Of a stretch of DNA of 41,625 nt, positions 24,541 to 32,783 are shown piece by piece. This DNA is from Rhodospirillales bacterium (GTDB taxonomy: Bacteria > Pseudomonadota > Alphaproteobacteria > Rhodospirillales > Defluviicoccaceae), in NCBI GenBank assembly GCA_025458035.1, contig JALOTH010000005.1, forward strand, positions 1-41,625. Direction: 5' to 3'. The position numbers were made by a program, and so were the translations under genes. Each line of letters opens with the position of its first letter. Within the stretch, counting starts at the first letter, position 1. Below the pieces are notes generated by a model. It saw nothing but the letters and a program-made list of their open reading frames with translations. It had not been told where the DNA came from and did not search any database.

Positions 24541-26844
24541 TCAGCTTTCGCGCCGCTGGCCGCGCCGGGCAAAGGCGCGGGGCTGCATCTTTCGCAATCG
24601 CTTCGATCGTTCGCCACGCAGCCGCGCCGCCTCGATCATCGCCTCCTGCGAGGCGCGCGCCCGCTGTCCCGGCCTTGGCCGCCGTTGCACGTAGCTGCCG
24701 TCCGGCTGCATGTCCCAGGCGGACCGCTGGTCGTTGATCTGCGTTTCGAAGATGCCGTGCAGTTCCTTTTGCAGGGCCGGCAGCTCCACCGGCGCAATCA
24801 CCTCCACCCGGCTTTCGAGATTGCGCGTCATCAGGTCGGCCGAGCCAATCAGGTATTCTTCCTGGCCACCGTTCCGGAAATAATAGATACGGGCGTGTTC
24901 GAGAAAGCGGCTGACGACACTGATCACCTTGATGTTTTCGGAAATGCCCGCGAGCCCCGGCCGCAGTCGGCAGGTATCACGAACGATCAACTCGCAGGTC
25001 ACACCGGCGATCGACGCCCGATAGAGCGCCTCAACAATCTCGACATCCTCGAGGGCATTGCACTTCAGGCGGATCAGACCCGGCTGTCCGGCCGCGCACA
25101 GGGCGATTTCCCGCTCGATTTTCGCAAGCAGGCCCTTTTTCATCGTCGTCGGCGCCGCCAGGATCTTCCGGTAGGAGTGGGCCGGACGGCAGCCGGTGGT
25201 GAGGTAGTTGTAGAGTTCGGTGAGGTCGAGACCGAAGTCCTTCTCGCACGTCAGAATGCCGAGATCGCAGTACAGGCGCGCCGTGCCGGCGTGATAGTTG
25301 CCGGTTCCGATATGGCAATATCGGCGCAGTCCGTTGTAATCCCGGCGGACGACGAGGATCGTCTTGCAGTGCGTCTTCAAGCCGATGACGCCGTAGGTGA
25401 CGTGGATCCCCGCCTCCTCCAGCCGGCCCGCCCAGCGCAGGTTCGCCGCTTCATCGAACCTCGCCTTCAGTTCGACGACAACCGCCACCTGCTTGCCGTT
25501 GCGCGCCGCCTCGATCAGGTAGTCGACGATCATCGTATCGGCGGAGGTGCGATACAGCGTCATCTTGATCGCCAGCACCTTTGGGTCCTCCGCCGCCTCG
25601 CGCACGAAACGGACGACCGAGGTGGCAAACGACTCATAGGGGTGGTGCAGCAGGATCGGGCCGTTCTCCCGGATCAGGTGAAAGATCGAATCCTGTTCCA
25701 GCAGTTTGACGTTGTCGATGGGTTGATGCGGCTTGTCATGCAATTCGCCGATGTCGAGCTTCGCCAGATCCCACAAGTCGCGCATACCCAGCATGACGTC
25801 AGTCTCGTAGACGTCCTGCACCTCGTCGAGGCCCAGTTCCGCCGCGAGCATGCCACGATGGTGCGGATTGATGCCGGCGCCCACCTCCAGGCGCACGATG
25901 GGCGCGAACTTGCGATCCCTGAGTTCGGCCTCGATCATGGCAACGAGATCGTCGGCGCCTTCTTCGTCGCGTTCCGTATTGGAGTTGCGGGTCACGCGGA
26001 ACAGCTCCACCGACTCGACTTCCATGCCGGGGAACATGTCGGCGAGGAAGTGGGCCATGGCGTCCTCGAGGAGGACGAACTGGTGACCGCCGCCAAAGCG
26101 GAGAAAGCGCGGCACGCCGCTGCCGACGGGAACCTTGATGCGCGCCAGGGTCAGCTGGGCATCGTGGGGAAATTTCAGGGTGACCAGAAGATTGAGCGAG
26201 AGGTTGGAGATGTAGGGAAAGGGATGCGCCGGATCCATCGCCAATGGCGTGACGAGAGGGTAGATATTTTCCTCGTAATATTCGCGAATTGTGGTTCGCT
26301 GTGCTTCGTTCAAGGTGGAAAACTTGACGATCCGGATGTCATGCTGACTTAAATCGTCCACCAGTGCGCGGAACACCTCGCGCTGCTGGCGCCGGAATTC
26401 GGCCATGTGCACCCGGCACTCGTCCAGCTGCTGCTGCGGCGTGCGCCCGTCGATGGACCGCTTGATGACGCCGGCGCCGATCTGCTGCTTCAACCCGCCG
26501 ATCCGCTTCATGAAGAATTCGTCCATGTTGCCGGCGGCGATGGCGAGGAATTTCACCCGTTCGAGCAATGGCGTCCGCTTGTCCCGGGCTTCGTTGAGGA
26601 CGCGAAAGTTGAATTGCAGCCACGTCAGCTCGCGATTCAGATAAAGCTCCGGCGACCGCAGATTGACGCCGTCCGCGGACAGCGGCGGCGCCCCGGCGCC
26701 TGCCACCGTCGGCACCGCCGGCGTCGACACCGGTTTGCCGGCGGCGCCCCGCTCGGGCACAGCCACGGCAATTTCATCGGCCATGCCGGCCGCCGTCACC
26801 GCCGGGGCTTCCTCGCCCGCGAGGTCGCTCGCCTGCGCCGTCAT
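24541..26844 (-). CDS. ppk1: Polyphosphate kinase 1
   Basis: A 767-aa protein; the usual length is about 690-740. Residues 1-60 are an Ala/Pro-rich extension, after which the canonical YLNRELTWLQFNFRVLNEA begins. GNMDEFFMKRIGGLK, DPAHPFPYISNLSLNL, the two catalytic histidines in GLKTHCKTILV and YCHIGTGNYHAGTARLY, and the C-terminal SADLMTRNLESRVEV all follow. Ppk1 polymerises the gamma-phosphate of ATP into polyphosphate through a phosphohistidine. The tail is strongly basic (RGERSKRLRKMQPRAFARRG), which may hold the anionic product. The ATG at 26844 overlaps the ppk2 stop by four bases, so synthesis of the two kinases is coupled. Confidence 0.97.
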   Translation of the reverse strand: MTAQASDLAGEEAPAVTAAGMADEIAVAVPERGAAGKPVSTPAVPTVAGAGAPPLSADGVNLRSPELYLNRELTWLQFNFRVLNEARDKRTPLLERVKFLAIAAGNMDEFFMKRIGGLKQQIGAGVIKRSIDGRTPQQQLDECRVHMAEFRRQQREVFRALVDDLSQHDIRIVKFSTLNEAQRTTIREYYEENIYPLVTPLAMDPAHPFPYISNLSLNLLVTLKFPHDAQLTLARIKVPVGSGVPRFLRFGGGHQFVLLEDAMAHFLADMFPGMEVESVELFRVTRNSNTERDEEGADDLVAMIEAELRDRKFAPIVRLEVGAGINPHHRGMLAAELGLDEVQDVYETDVMLGMRDLWDLAKLDIGELHDKPHQPIDNVKLLEQDSIFHLIRENGPILLHHPYESFATSVVRFVREAAEDPKVLAIKMTLYRTSADTMIVDYLIEAARNGKQVAVVVELKARFDEAANLRWAGRLEEAGIHVTYGVIGLKTHCKTILVVRRDYNGLRRYCHIGTGNYHAGTARLYCDLGILTCEKDFGLDLTELYNYLTTGCRPAHSYRKILAAPTTMKKGLLAKIEREIALCAAGQPGLIRLKCNALEDVEIVEALYRASIAGVTCELIVRDTCRLRPGLAGISENIKVISVVSRFLEHARIYYFRNGGQEEYLIGSADLMTRNLESRVEVIAPVELPALQKELHGIFETQINDQRSAWDMQPDGSYVQRRPRPGQRARASQEAMIEAARLRGERSKRLRKMQPRAFARRGQRRES

Positions 26845-28451
26845 GCGGTTCGCTCCTTTCGTGTCTTGACCAACTCGCGCGCCCCCGCCGCTTCGGCGAC
26901 CTCGATGCCGGCGTTCAACGCATCGCAGATGGTTTTCAGCACCTTGATGCGGGCGTAGGGCTTGTCGTTGCCTTCCACCAGCGTCCACGGCGCTCGCATC
27001 GTCGACGTGCGTTCGACCATGTCGTTGACCGCCACCTCGTAGGTGTCCCACTTCTCGCGGTTGCGCCAATCTTCATCGGTGATCTTCCAGCGCTTGAACG
27101 AGATCGTCTCGCGCTCCTGAAAGCGGCGCAACTGCTCGTCGCTGGTGATGTGCAGCCAGAATTTGCACAGAACGATGCCGTCGCCAACCAGCTGATCTTC
27201 GAAATCGTTGATTTCGGCGTAGGCCCGCTTCCATTCCGCTTCCGCGGCAAAGCCCTCAACCCGCTCGACGAGGACACGGCCATACCAGCTGCGGTCGAAA
27301 ATGGTGACGCGGCCGGCGCGCGACAGATGGCGCCAGAACCGCCACAGGTAGTGGTACTGCCGCTCCTCATCGGTGGGCGCAGCGAACGGCACGACGCTGT
27401 AATCACGGGCATCGAGGGCGGCGGTGACCCGGCGGATGGCGCTGCCCTTGCCCGCGGCGTCCCAGCCTTCGAACACGACGATGGTGGAAACGCCCAGCTC
27501 CTTGGCTTTCCGGCAGTGCAGGTTGAGCTGCCCCTGGTACGTCTCCAGGCGCTTCTTATAGGTTTTCCGATCAAGCACCCGCGTCATGTCGAGGCGGCTG
27601 AGGATGGTCAGGCGGGGCAGCACCACGACCTCGCCGCGCGGCGATGGCTCGCCAGGCAAGGGCTCGCCATGGGCATCCGTCGCCGGCGCCGGCCGCGGCG
27701 GCATGGCCTGCATCTCGGCGAGGACCCGCCGGTGCAGTTCCCGCTGATGCAGGTGGGCGCGCAGTCCGTCCAGGATTCCCTGGCCGATGGCGAGGCTGCG
27801 ATAGCGCTTATCGAACCCCTCGACGATGCGCCACGGCGCCTGCCCCTTCGAGGTCCGCATGATCACCCGCTCTGCCGCGGCAACGAAGTCGTCGTAGAGA
27901 TGCCAATGATCCCAGTCCTGCTGACTCACCCGCCAGCGCGTCAGCGGATCGGCCTCCAGCGTTTTCAGGCGGTCTTTTTGGGCATCCTTGCCGAGGTGCA
28001 TCCAGAATTTGAGAATCAGCGCGCCATCGTCGGCGAGGCATCGCTCGAAGGCGATGATCCGGTCCAGCGCCTCGTCAAAATCGGCGACACTGCTGCGGCC
28101 GTTGACGCGATCGAGCACCGGCCGCGAATACCAGCAACTGAGAAACAGGCCGATCCGCCCCCGTGGCGGCAGATCGCGCCAGTAGCGCCAGAATTCGGGC
28201 CGCTCCGCCATCTCATCGGACGGCGCGCCGTACGCTCGGGTGAGCAGCCAGCGCGGATCCATCCACTCGTTGAGAAGGTTGACGGTCTCGCTTTTACCGG
28301 CCTTGTCGACCCCGGCAAACACGAGGATCACCGGGAAGTCCGCGTTGCGCAGCTCGTACTGCGCTTGCAGCAATCCGCCGCGCACGATCGGCGCGGACTC
28401 GTGGAATTCTTCCTTGGAAAGACGGCGTCCGAGTTCGGCGGTGCGAAACAT
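26841..28451 (-). CDS. pap: Two-domain PPK2 (polyphosphate:AMP phosphotransferase type)
   Basis: A 536-aa protein built of two PPK2 domains. The N-terminal domain has a P-loop GVDKAGKS (residues 47-54), but its lid/Walker B region reads LFLSCWYSRPVLDRV and lacks the DRSWY motif. The C-terminal domain has the full set: FEGWDAAGKGSAIRR (328-341) and IFDRSWYGRVLVERV (384-398), so it should be the catalytic half. This is the layout of PAP, the class II PPK2 that uses polyphosphate to phosphorylate AMP to ADP. The ATG at 28451 gives the family N-terminus MFRTAELGRRLSKEEF. It is first in the minus-strand operon and divergent from ppx. Confidence 0.93.
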   Translation of the reverse strand: MFRTAELGRRLSKEEFHESAPIVRGGLLQAQYELRNADFPVILVFAGVDKAGKSETVNLLNEWMDPRWLLTRAYGAPSDEMAERPEFWRYWRDLPPRGRIGLFLSCWYSRPVLDRVNGRSSVADFDEALDRIIAFERCLADDGALILKFWMHLGKDAQKDRLKTLEADPLTRWRVSQQDWDHWHLYDDFVAAAERVIMRTSKGQAPWRIVEGFDKRYRSLAIGQGILDGLRAHLHQRELHRRVLAEMQAMPPRPAPATDAHGEPLPGEPSPRGEVVVLPRLTILSRLDMTRVLDRKTYKKRLETYQGQLNLHCRKAKELGVSTIVVFEGWDAAGKGSAIRRVTAALDARDYSVVPFAAPTDEERQYHYLWRFWRHLSRAGRVTIFDRSWYGRVLVERVEGFAAEAEWKRAYAEINDFEDQLVGDGIVLCKFWLHITSDEQLRRFQERETISFKRWKITDEDWRNREKWDTYEVAVNDMVERTSTMRAPWTLVEGNDKPYARIKVLKTICDALNAGIEVAEAAGARELVKTRKERTA

Positions 28452-28531
28452 GGGACCAATCCCTGCCTCTGATGAGCTTATGGTACTGCGTTTCATTCCG
28501 TTTGTCTCGGCAGCGCAGGAACAGAGCACCT

Positions 28532-28559
28532 TTGCGCTGCGGCGCGGACGCGCTATCTG
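28532..28559 (+). promoter_or_regulatory. Possible promoter of ppx
   Basis: TTGCGC (28532-28537), 16-nt spacer, TATCTG (28554-28559), about 35 nt before the ppx start. Each hexamer matches only its most conserved half, so support is modest. No PHO-box direct repeat (CTGTCAT type) is evident in the 142 bp between ppk2 and ppx. Confidence 0.3.
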
Positions 28560-28593
28560 TCTGCGTCAACGCACACGCTAGGGATGGGACGTG

Positions 28594-30216
28594 ATGCCAG
28601 CAGATCGGAGCCGGCCCCGCGCCAGTCGGCCTGCACCGGGCCGGGTGGTGATCCCCGCCGGCGGCGCCGGCAAGACCAAATCCGCCAAGGCCGCCTCATC
28701 GGCGCCGGTCGATGCCGACCCGTTGGCGATGCATGGCCGCGTCGGCGTCGTCGATATCGGCTCCAATACCGTGCGTCTCGTCGTCTACGAGACGCCGACG
28801 CGGCTGCCGATCCCGATCTTCAACGAAAAGGCGGACTGCCGCCTTGCCGGCGGATTGAGCGCCAGCGGCCGGCTGAACCCCGAAGGCGTGCATCGCGCCA
28901 TCGCCACCCTGAAGCGCTTCGTCCGCTTGGCCGATGCGATGGGCGTCGATCACCTGGAACTCGTCGCCACGGCGGCGGTTCGCGACGCCAGCGATGGCCC
29001 GGCGTTCGTGGAAACGGCGTCGCGCGCCTGCGGCAAGCCGATCCATGTGCTGAGCGGCGCCGAGGAGGCCCGCCTTGCCGCCGTCGGCGTTCTCAACGGC
29101 CTTCCCGGCGCCGACGGCGCGCTCGCCGACCTCGGCGGCGGCAGCCTCGACCTCGTCGCCCTCGACGCTGGCCGCATCAGCGCCTTCGCAACGCTGCCGT
29201 GCGGGCACCTCCGCCTCGCCGAGGACGCCGGCTTCAACCGCGGCAGAGCCCGCCTGCTGCTCGATGAGCGGCTGGCAACGGTACCCTGGCTGGACCGTCT
29301 TGGCGGACGAACCCTCTACTGCGTTGGCGGCACCTGGCGGGCGCTGGCCAAGATCTTCATCGATCAGACGAACCATCCCCTGCACGTCGTCGATAACTTC
29401 ACCCTCGATTTCTTCCAGGCGCGGCGATCCGCAGAGGTGATTGCCAGCCTCACCCGGGAAACCCTGGCGCAATGGCCGGGAATCGACGCCACTCGCCTCG
29501 ACGGCCTGCCCTATGCCGCGACCGCCCTCGCCGCGCTGATCGAAGCCGGCCGGCCGCGCGATGTGGCATTTTCGGCGTATGGCATGCGTGAAGGTCAGAT
29601 GCTGGAGCTGCTGCCGCCGGCCGTTCGTCACCTCGATCCCCTGATCAGCGCCTGCGAGAGCCGGACCGAGCGCAGTGGACGATTTGCCCTGCACGGGCAG
29701 GAGATTCTCGACTGGATGACGCCCCTGTGCCACAGCGAGAGTGCGGGAGAGCGGCGGCTGCGGCTGGCGATCTGCCTGCTGAGCGATATCGGCTGGAACG
29801 AACATCCCGACTATCGGGCGCTGCACTCCTTCTTCCGCACGCTGCGCGTCCCCTTCCCCGGCCTCAGCCACGCCGACCGGGCGGAGATGGCGCTCGCCGT
29901 CCTCATCCGCTACGGCGGGCAGGAAGACGACCGGATGGTCTCGAAGGTTCAAATCCTCATGGACGACGCGCGCCGTTTGCGGGCGCGCACCATCGGTCTG
30001 GCCCTGCGCCTCGCCCATTCCCTGTCCGGCGGCGCGCCGGGGCTGCTGCCGCAGACGCGCCTGCGCACCACCGACCGCGACCTCATCCTCGAACTACCCG
30101 ACGATCCGGTGGTGTTCCTCAGCGAAGCGGTTGAACGCCGTTTCGGCCGCCTGGCGCGCGCCACCGGCCTGCGACCCCGAATCGCCTCACGCCAGGACGC
30201 CAGCCGCGCCCCATGA
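28594..30216 (+). CDS. ppx: Ppx/GppA-family exopolyphosphatase
   Basis: A 540-aa member of the ASKHA phosphatase group. After a basic, Pro/Ala-rich 45-residue extension come VGVVDIGSNTVRLVVYE (residues 50-66), ATAAVRDASDGPAF, the phosphate-binding LADLGGGSLDLVAL, and the C-terminal helical HD-like region with LLSDIGWNEHPDYRA. It should hydrolyse terminal phosphates of polyphosphate; pppGpp hydrolysis is a known alternative in this family. ATG 28594 and GTG 28591 are adjacent; the ATG is taken because AGGGAT lies about 9 nt upstream. It is divergent from ppk2-ppk1, so degradation and synthesis share a 142-bp control region. Confidence 0.93.
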   Translation: MPADRSRPRASRPAPGRVVIPAGGAGKTKSAKAASSAPVDADPLAMHGRVGVVDIGSNTVRLVVYETPTRLPIPIFNEKADCRLAGGLSASGRLNPEGVHRAIATLKRFVRLADAMGVDHLELVATAAVRDASDGPAFVETASRACGKPIHVLSGAEEARLAAVGVLNGLPGADGALADLGGGSLDLVALDAGRISAFATLPCGHLRLAEDAGFNRGRARLLLDERLATVPWLDRLGGRTLYCVGGTWRALAKIFIDQTNHPLHVVDNFTLDFFQARRSAEVIASLTRETLAQWPGIDATRLDGLPYAATALAALIEAGRPRDVAFSAYGMREGQMLELLPPAVRHLDPLISACESRTERSGRFALHGQEILDWMTPLCHSESAGERRLRLAICLLSDIGWNEHPDYRALHSFFRTLRVPFPGLSHADRAEMALAVLIRYGGQEDDRMVSKVQILMDDARRLRARTIGLALRLAHSLSGGAPGLLPQTRLRTTDRDLILELPDDPVVFLSEAVERRFGRLARATGLRPRIASRQDASRAP

Positions 30217-30479
30217 TCTTTGGCACCGCGCTCGATTGATCAAAACACGATCATATCGCAGACAAAAACCGGCGAAAAACTGAACATAAAAAGATCACGA
30301 GCGCTGCCGGGCGACAGTCGCGATGACCAATTGCGGACGCGAGCCGCCCGCACGTCGGCGGCGATCGCCTCGGGAAATGCCGAGCGGCGAATCGATACTC
30401 TCTTTTCGTGCCCAAATGGGGTAGAGTTGCTCTCATAAGTGTCGCACTTTCGCGCTGGCGACTGAAAGAGAGCACCCTT

Positions 30480-31007
30480 ATGGACATCTTCACCCGAAAG
30501 TCGTGGAAAGTCGTCAACCGGATCGCCTTCGCGGTGCTGACCATCATCCTTGCCGCCCCCGGCGGCGCCGTCGCTGAGGATCTGACGGGAACGGTGGTGG
30601 CCGTCGATGGCGACACCATCGAACTGAACGGCGATCGCATCCGCCTGCACGGGATCGACGCACCGGAGAAAAGCCAGACCTGCCGTGTCGGCGCGCTGCC
30701 ATGGGCCTGCGGCCGTGGCGCACAGATGTTCGTCGCCGCCGCCACCGGCGGCCAGACGGTGCATTGCCGTGGCTCCAAGCGCGACCGCTACGGCCGGCTG
30801 GTTGCCGTCTGCTACGTGCAGGGCCTTGATATTAACGCCGAAATCGTCCGCCAGGGCTGGGCCGTCGCCTATCGCCGCTATGCGATGGACTACGTCGGCG
30901 AGGAACAGGAAGCCCAGGCCGCCCGCCGCGGCTTGTGGCAAGGCGAGTTCGTGCTGCCTTCGGAGTGGCGGCTCGGCCATCGCGAGACCGCTGCCAGGGG
31001 TCAATAG
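30480..31007 (+). CDS. Secreted staphylococcal-type thermonuclease (SNase)
   Basis: A 175-aa protein with a signal peptide (VVNRIAFAVLTIILAAPGGA, cleavage probably near AVA-ED at 32-33) and one SNase domain. VVAVDGDTIELNGDRIRLHG and IDAPEKSQTC carry R55 and E63, eight residues apart as R35 and E43 in the Staphylococcus enzyme; KRDRYGR supplies the third catalytic position, R106. All three are present, so it should be an active calcium-dependent nuclease outside the cytoplasm. The ATG at 30480 follows GAAAGAGAG and gives the signal peptide. The 263 bp upstream, back to ppx, are comparatively AT-rich and hold no gene that I can support. The radC gene starts 2 nt after its stop. Confidence 0.87.
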   Translation: MDIFTRKSWKVVNRIAFAVLTIILAAPGGAVAEDLTGTVVAVDGDTIELNGDRIRLHGIDAPEKSQTCRVGALPWACGRGAQMFVAAATGGQTVHCRGSKRDRYGRLVAVCYVQGLDINAEIVRQGWAVAYRRYAMDYVGEEQEAQAARRGLWQGEFVLPSEWRLGHRETAARGQ

Positions 31008-31009
31008 CC

Positions 31010-31963
31010 ATGCTCGATGGCAAGGTGCCGCTTGAGCTGTACGGGCTGTCGGTGACAACGCAGTCGCCCGCCGCCGGCGATACCCTCTACTTCGTCAAGG
31101 GCGAGACCCACCCCTACCGTCATCTTTTGCGGGAGGCGGGAGGGCGCTGGGATGCCATCCAGCGGCACTGGGTATTCACCGGCATCGATCCGTCGGCCGC
31201 CCTGGCGGAACGGCTGGCGGAGGCGCGCGCGGCGGGCGGCATGTCGGACGTGGCGCCGGCCGCCGAGCTCGGCGGCAACCGGCCATCCTACTGGGGACAC
31301 CGCGAGCGGCTGCGCGAGCGTTTCCTGCGCGGCAGCGACGATGCGCTGCCCGACTACGAGCTGCTGGAACTGCTGCTGTTCTTTTCGATCCCCCGCTGCG
31401 ACACCAAGCCGATGGCAAAGCAGTTGCTCGAACGATTCGGCAGCCTCGCGGGCACGCTCAACGCCGCGCCGGAACAACTGGCCGACTTCGAGCGCATGAA
31501 CCAGCAGACGCTCGCCCTGTTCAAAGCGCTGCGCAGCTTGGGTGCCCGCCTTGCCCGCGAAGACCTCAGCGAAAAACCGATTCTCGACAACTGGGACCGG
31601 CTCATCGCCTACCTGCGGGCGTGCATGGCGCATCGGCCGATTGAACAGTTCCGCCTGCTGTTTCTCGACCGCCGCAACGTCCTGATCGCCGACGAAGTGC
31701 AGAACCAGGGCACCATCGATCACACGCCCGTTTACACGCGGGAAGTCGTCAAGCGGGCGCTAACCCTCGACGCTTCGGCGATCGTCATGGTCCACAATCA
31801 CCCCAGCAACCACCCGACGCCGTCGAAGCCGGATATCGAGATGACGCGGCAGATCCGCGATGCCCTCGACAAGGTGGGAATCCTGCTGCACGACCACCTG
31901 ATCATTTCGCGGCGCGGCCACACGTCGTTCCGCCAGATCGGCCTGCTGGAAGCGCGGCGGTGA
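31010..31963 (+). CDS. radC: RadC-family JAB/MPN protein with an extra N-terminal module
   Basis: A 317-aa protein; ordinary RadC is about 220-230 aa. Residues 93-317 are standard: WGHRERLRERFLRGSDDALP, DYELLELLLFFSIPRCDTKP (UPF0758 helix-hairpin-helix part), then the JAB domain with E229 in DEVQNQGTIDHTPVYTREV and VHNHPSNHPTPSKPD (H262, H264, D275). The first 75 residues are extra and include a compact motif, YFVKGETHPYRHLLREAGG plus RWD and HWVF, ending about residue 57. The role of RadC is unsettled despite its name; a metal-dependent hydrolase role in DNA processing is often proposed. The ATG at 31010 has AGGGG upstream and begins 2 nt after the nuclease gene, so the two are likely co-translated. 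Confidence 0.88.
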   Translation: MLDGKVPLELYGLSVTTQSPAAGDTLYFVKGETHPYRHLLREAGGRWDAIQRHWVFTGIDPSAALAERLAEARAAGGMSDVAPAAELGGNRPSYWGHRERLRERFLRGSDDALPDYELLELLLFFSIPRCDTKPMAKQLLERFGSLAGTLNAAPEQLADFERMNQQTLALFKALRSLGARLAREDLSEKPILDNWDRLIAYLRACMAHRPIEQFRLLFLDRRNVLIADEVQNQGTIDHTPVYTREVVKRALTLDASAIVMVHNHPSNHPTPSKPDIEMTRQIRDALDKVGILLHDHLIISRRGHTSFRQIGLLEARR

Positions 31964-32234
31964 GGATGAAATGACCGCCCGCGCCGGGGTGATCCGTCGC
32001 CGCGACGCCGCCGTGGCAATCTCATCCCGATAAGTGTTGCGCCAATGCACCATATGTGGCCGCGCCGCAAGGGTCAGCCCACGGAAGGCATTTACGGGTC
32101 GCAGGCGATCTGGTAGGCGTTGGCTAATCGTCGCGATGGATACTTGGTCAGGGGCGTTCCACTGCTGTCTCTGCGCTTGACGTCAGCGCCGCCTGTCCTT
32201 GGTGGGATCGATAGTCGCCTGAGGAGATGAAGGT

Positions 32235-32780
32235 ATGATGGGCAACACGGGCATGCGGACGGTGGTCGTTGCGCTGGCGGCGTTAGGCATTGCCGGCTGC
32301 ACAACCGCTCCAAAAAAAGACGTTGTCGACACGATTGCCGCGAGCGCCAGCCACAAGACGCTGACCCAGGCAATCAAGGCCTCCGGGCTCGAACCGACCC
32401 TGCGTGAAAAGGGTCCCTACACGGTGATGGCGCCGACCGACGACGCGTTTGCGCTGCTGCCGAAGTCGCAGGTCGATGCGCTGATGAAGCCGGAGAACAA
32501 GGCGCAGTTGGCGAAGGTTCTCCAGTATCACGTCGTCCCCGGCAACAATCCGTCTTCCAAGCTGGCGCCGACGCCGCCGCCGGGCCATGCGACCAACGTC
32601 GCCATGTTCAACAACAACGCGGCGGTGAAGACCGCCGCTGGCTCCGACATCACCGTCGGGCAATGGTGGGGCAGCGTCGACGGCATTTGGGTCAATCACT
32701 TCTCCCGCGTGGTGACACCGAACATCGAGGCCAGCAACGGCATCGTGCATTCGATCGACCGGGTGCTGCTGCCCAAGTAA
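32235..32780 (+). CDS. Fasciclin (FAS1) domain lipoprotein
   Basis: A 181-aa protein with a lipoprotein signal (MRTVVVALAALGIAGC; lipobox IAGC) and one FAS1 domain. The two conserved FAS1 blocks are visible: GPYTVMAPTDDAFALLP (H1) and NGIVHSIDRVLLPK (H2), with the YH-type motif in VLQYHVVPGN. FAS1 domains mediate adhesion or protein-protein contact; bacterial lipidated forms sit on the periplasmic or outer face of the envelope. The ATG at 32235 has AGGAG 8 nt upstream. It stands alone: the 271 bp before it, back to radC, hold no gene or convincing promoter that I can see, and a terminator-type hairpin follows. Confidence 0.9.
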   Translation: MMGNTGMRTVVVALAALGIAGCTTAPKKDVVDTIAASASHKTLTQAIKASGLEPTLREKGPYTVMAPTDDAFALLPKSQVDALMKPENKAQLAKVLQYHVVPGNNPSSKLAPTPPPGHATNVAMFNNNAAVKTAAGSDITVGQWWGSVDGIWVNHFSRVVTPNIEASNGIVHSIDRVLLPK

Positions 32781-32783
32781 CCG

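Noticed and set aside
24208-26352. A 714-codon open frame on the plus strand opposite ppk1
   Set aside because: Shadow of ppk1; the translation is rich in Arg, His and Gln, shows no domain, and spans the sixA-ppk1 junction.
30220-30438. Small gene of 72 codons between ppx and the nuclease
   Set aside because: No convincing Shine-Dalgarno, no recognisable family, and composition unlike the neighbouring genes; more likely regulatory or non-coding DNA.
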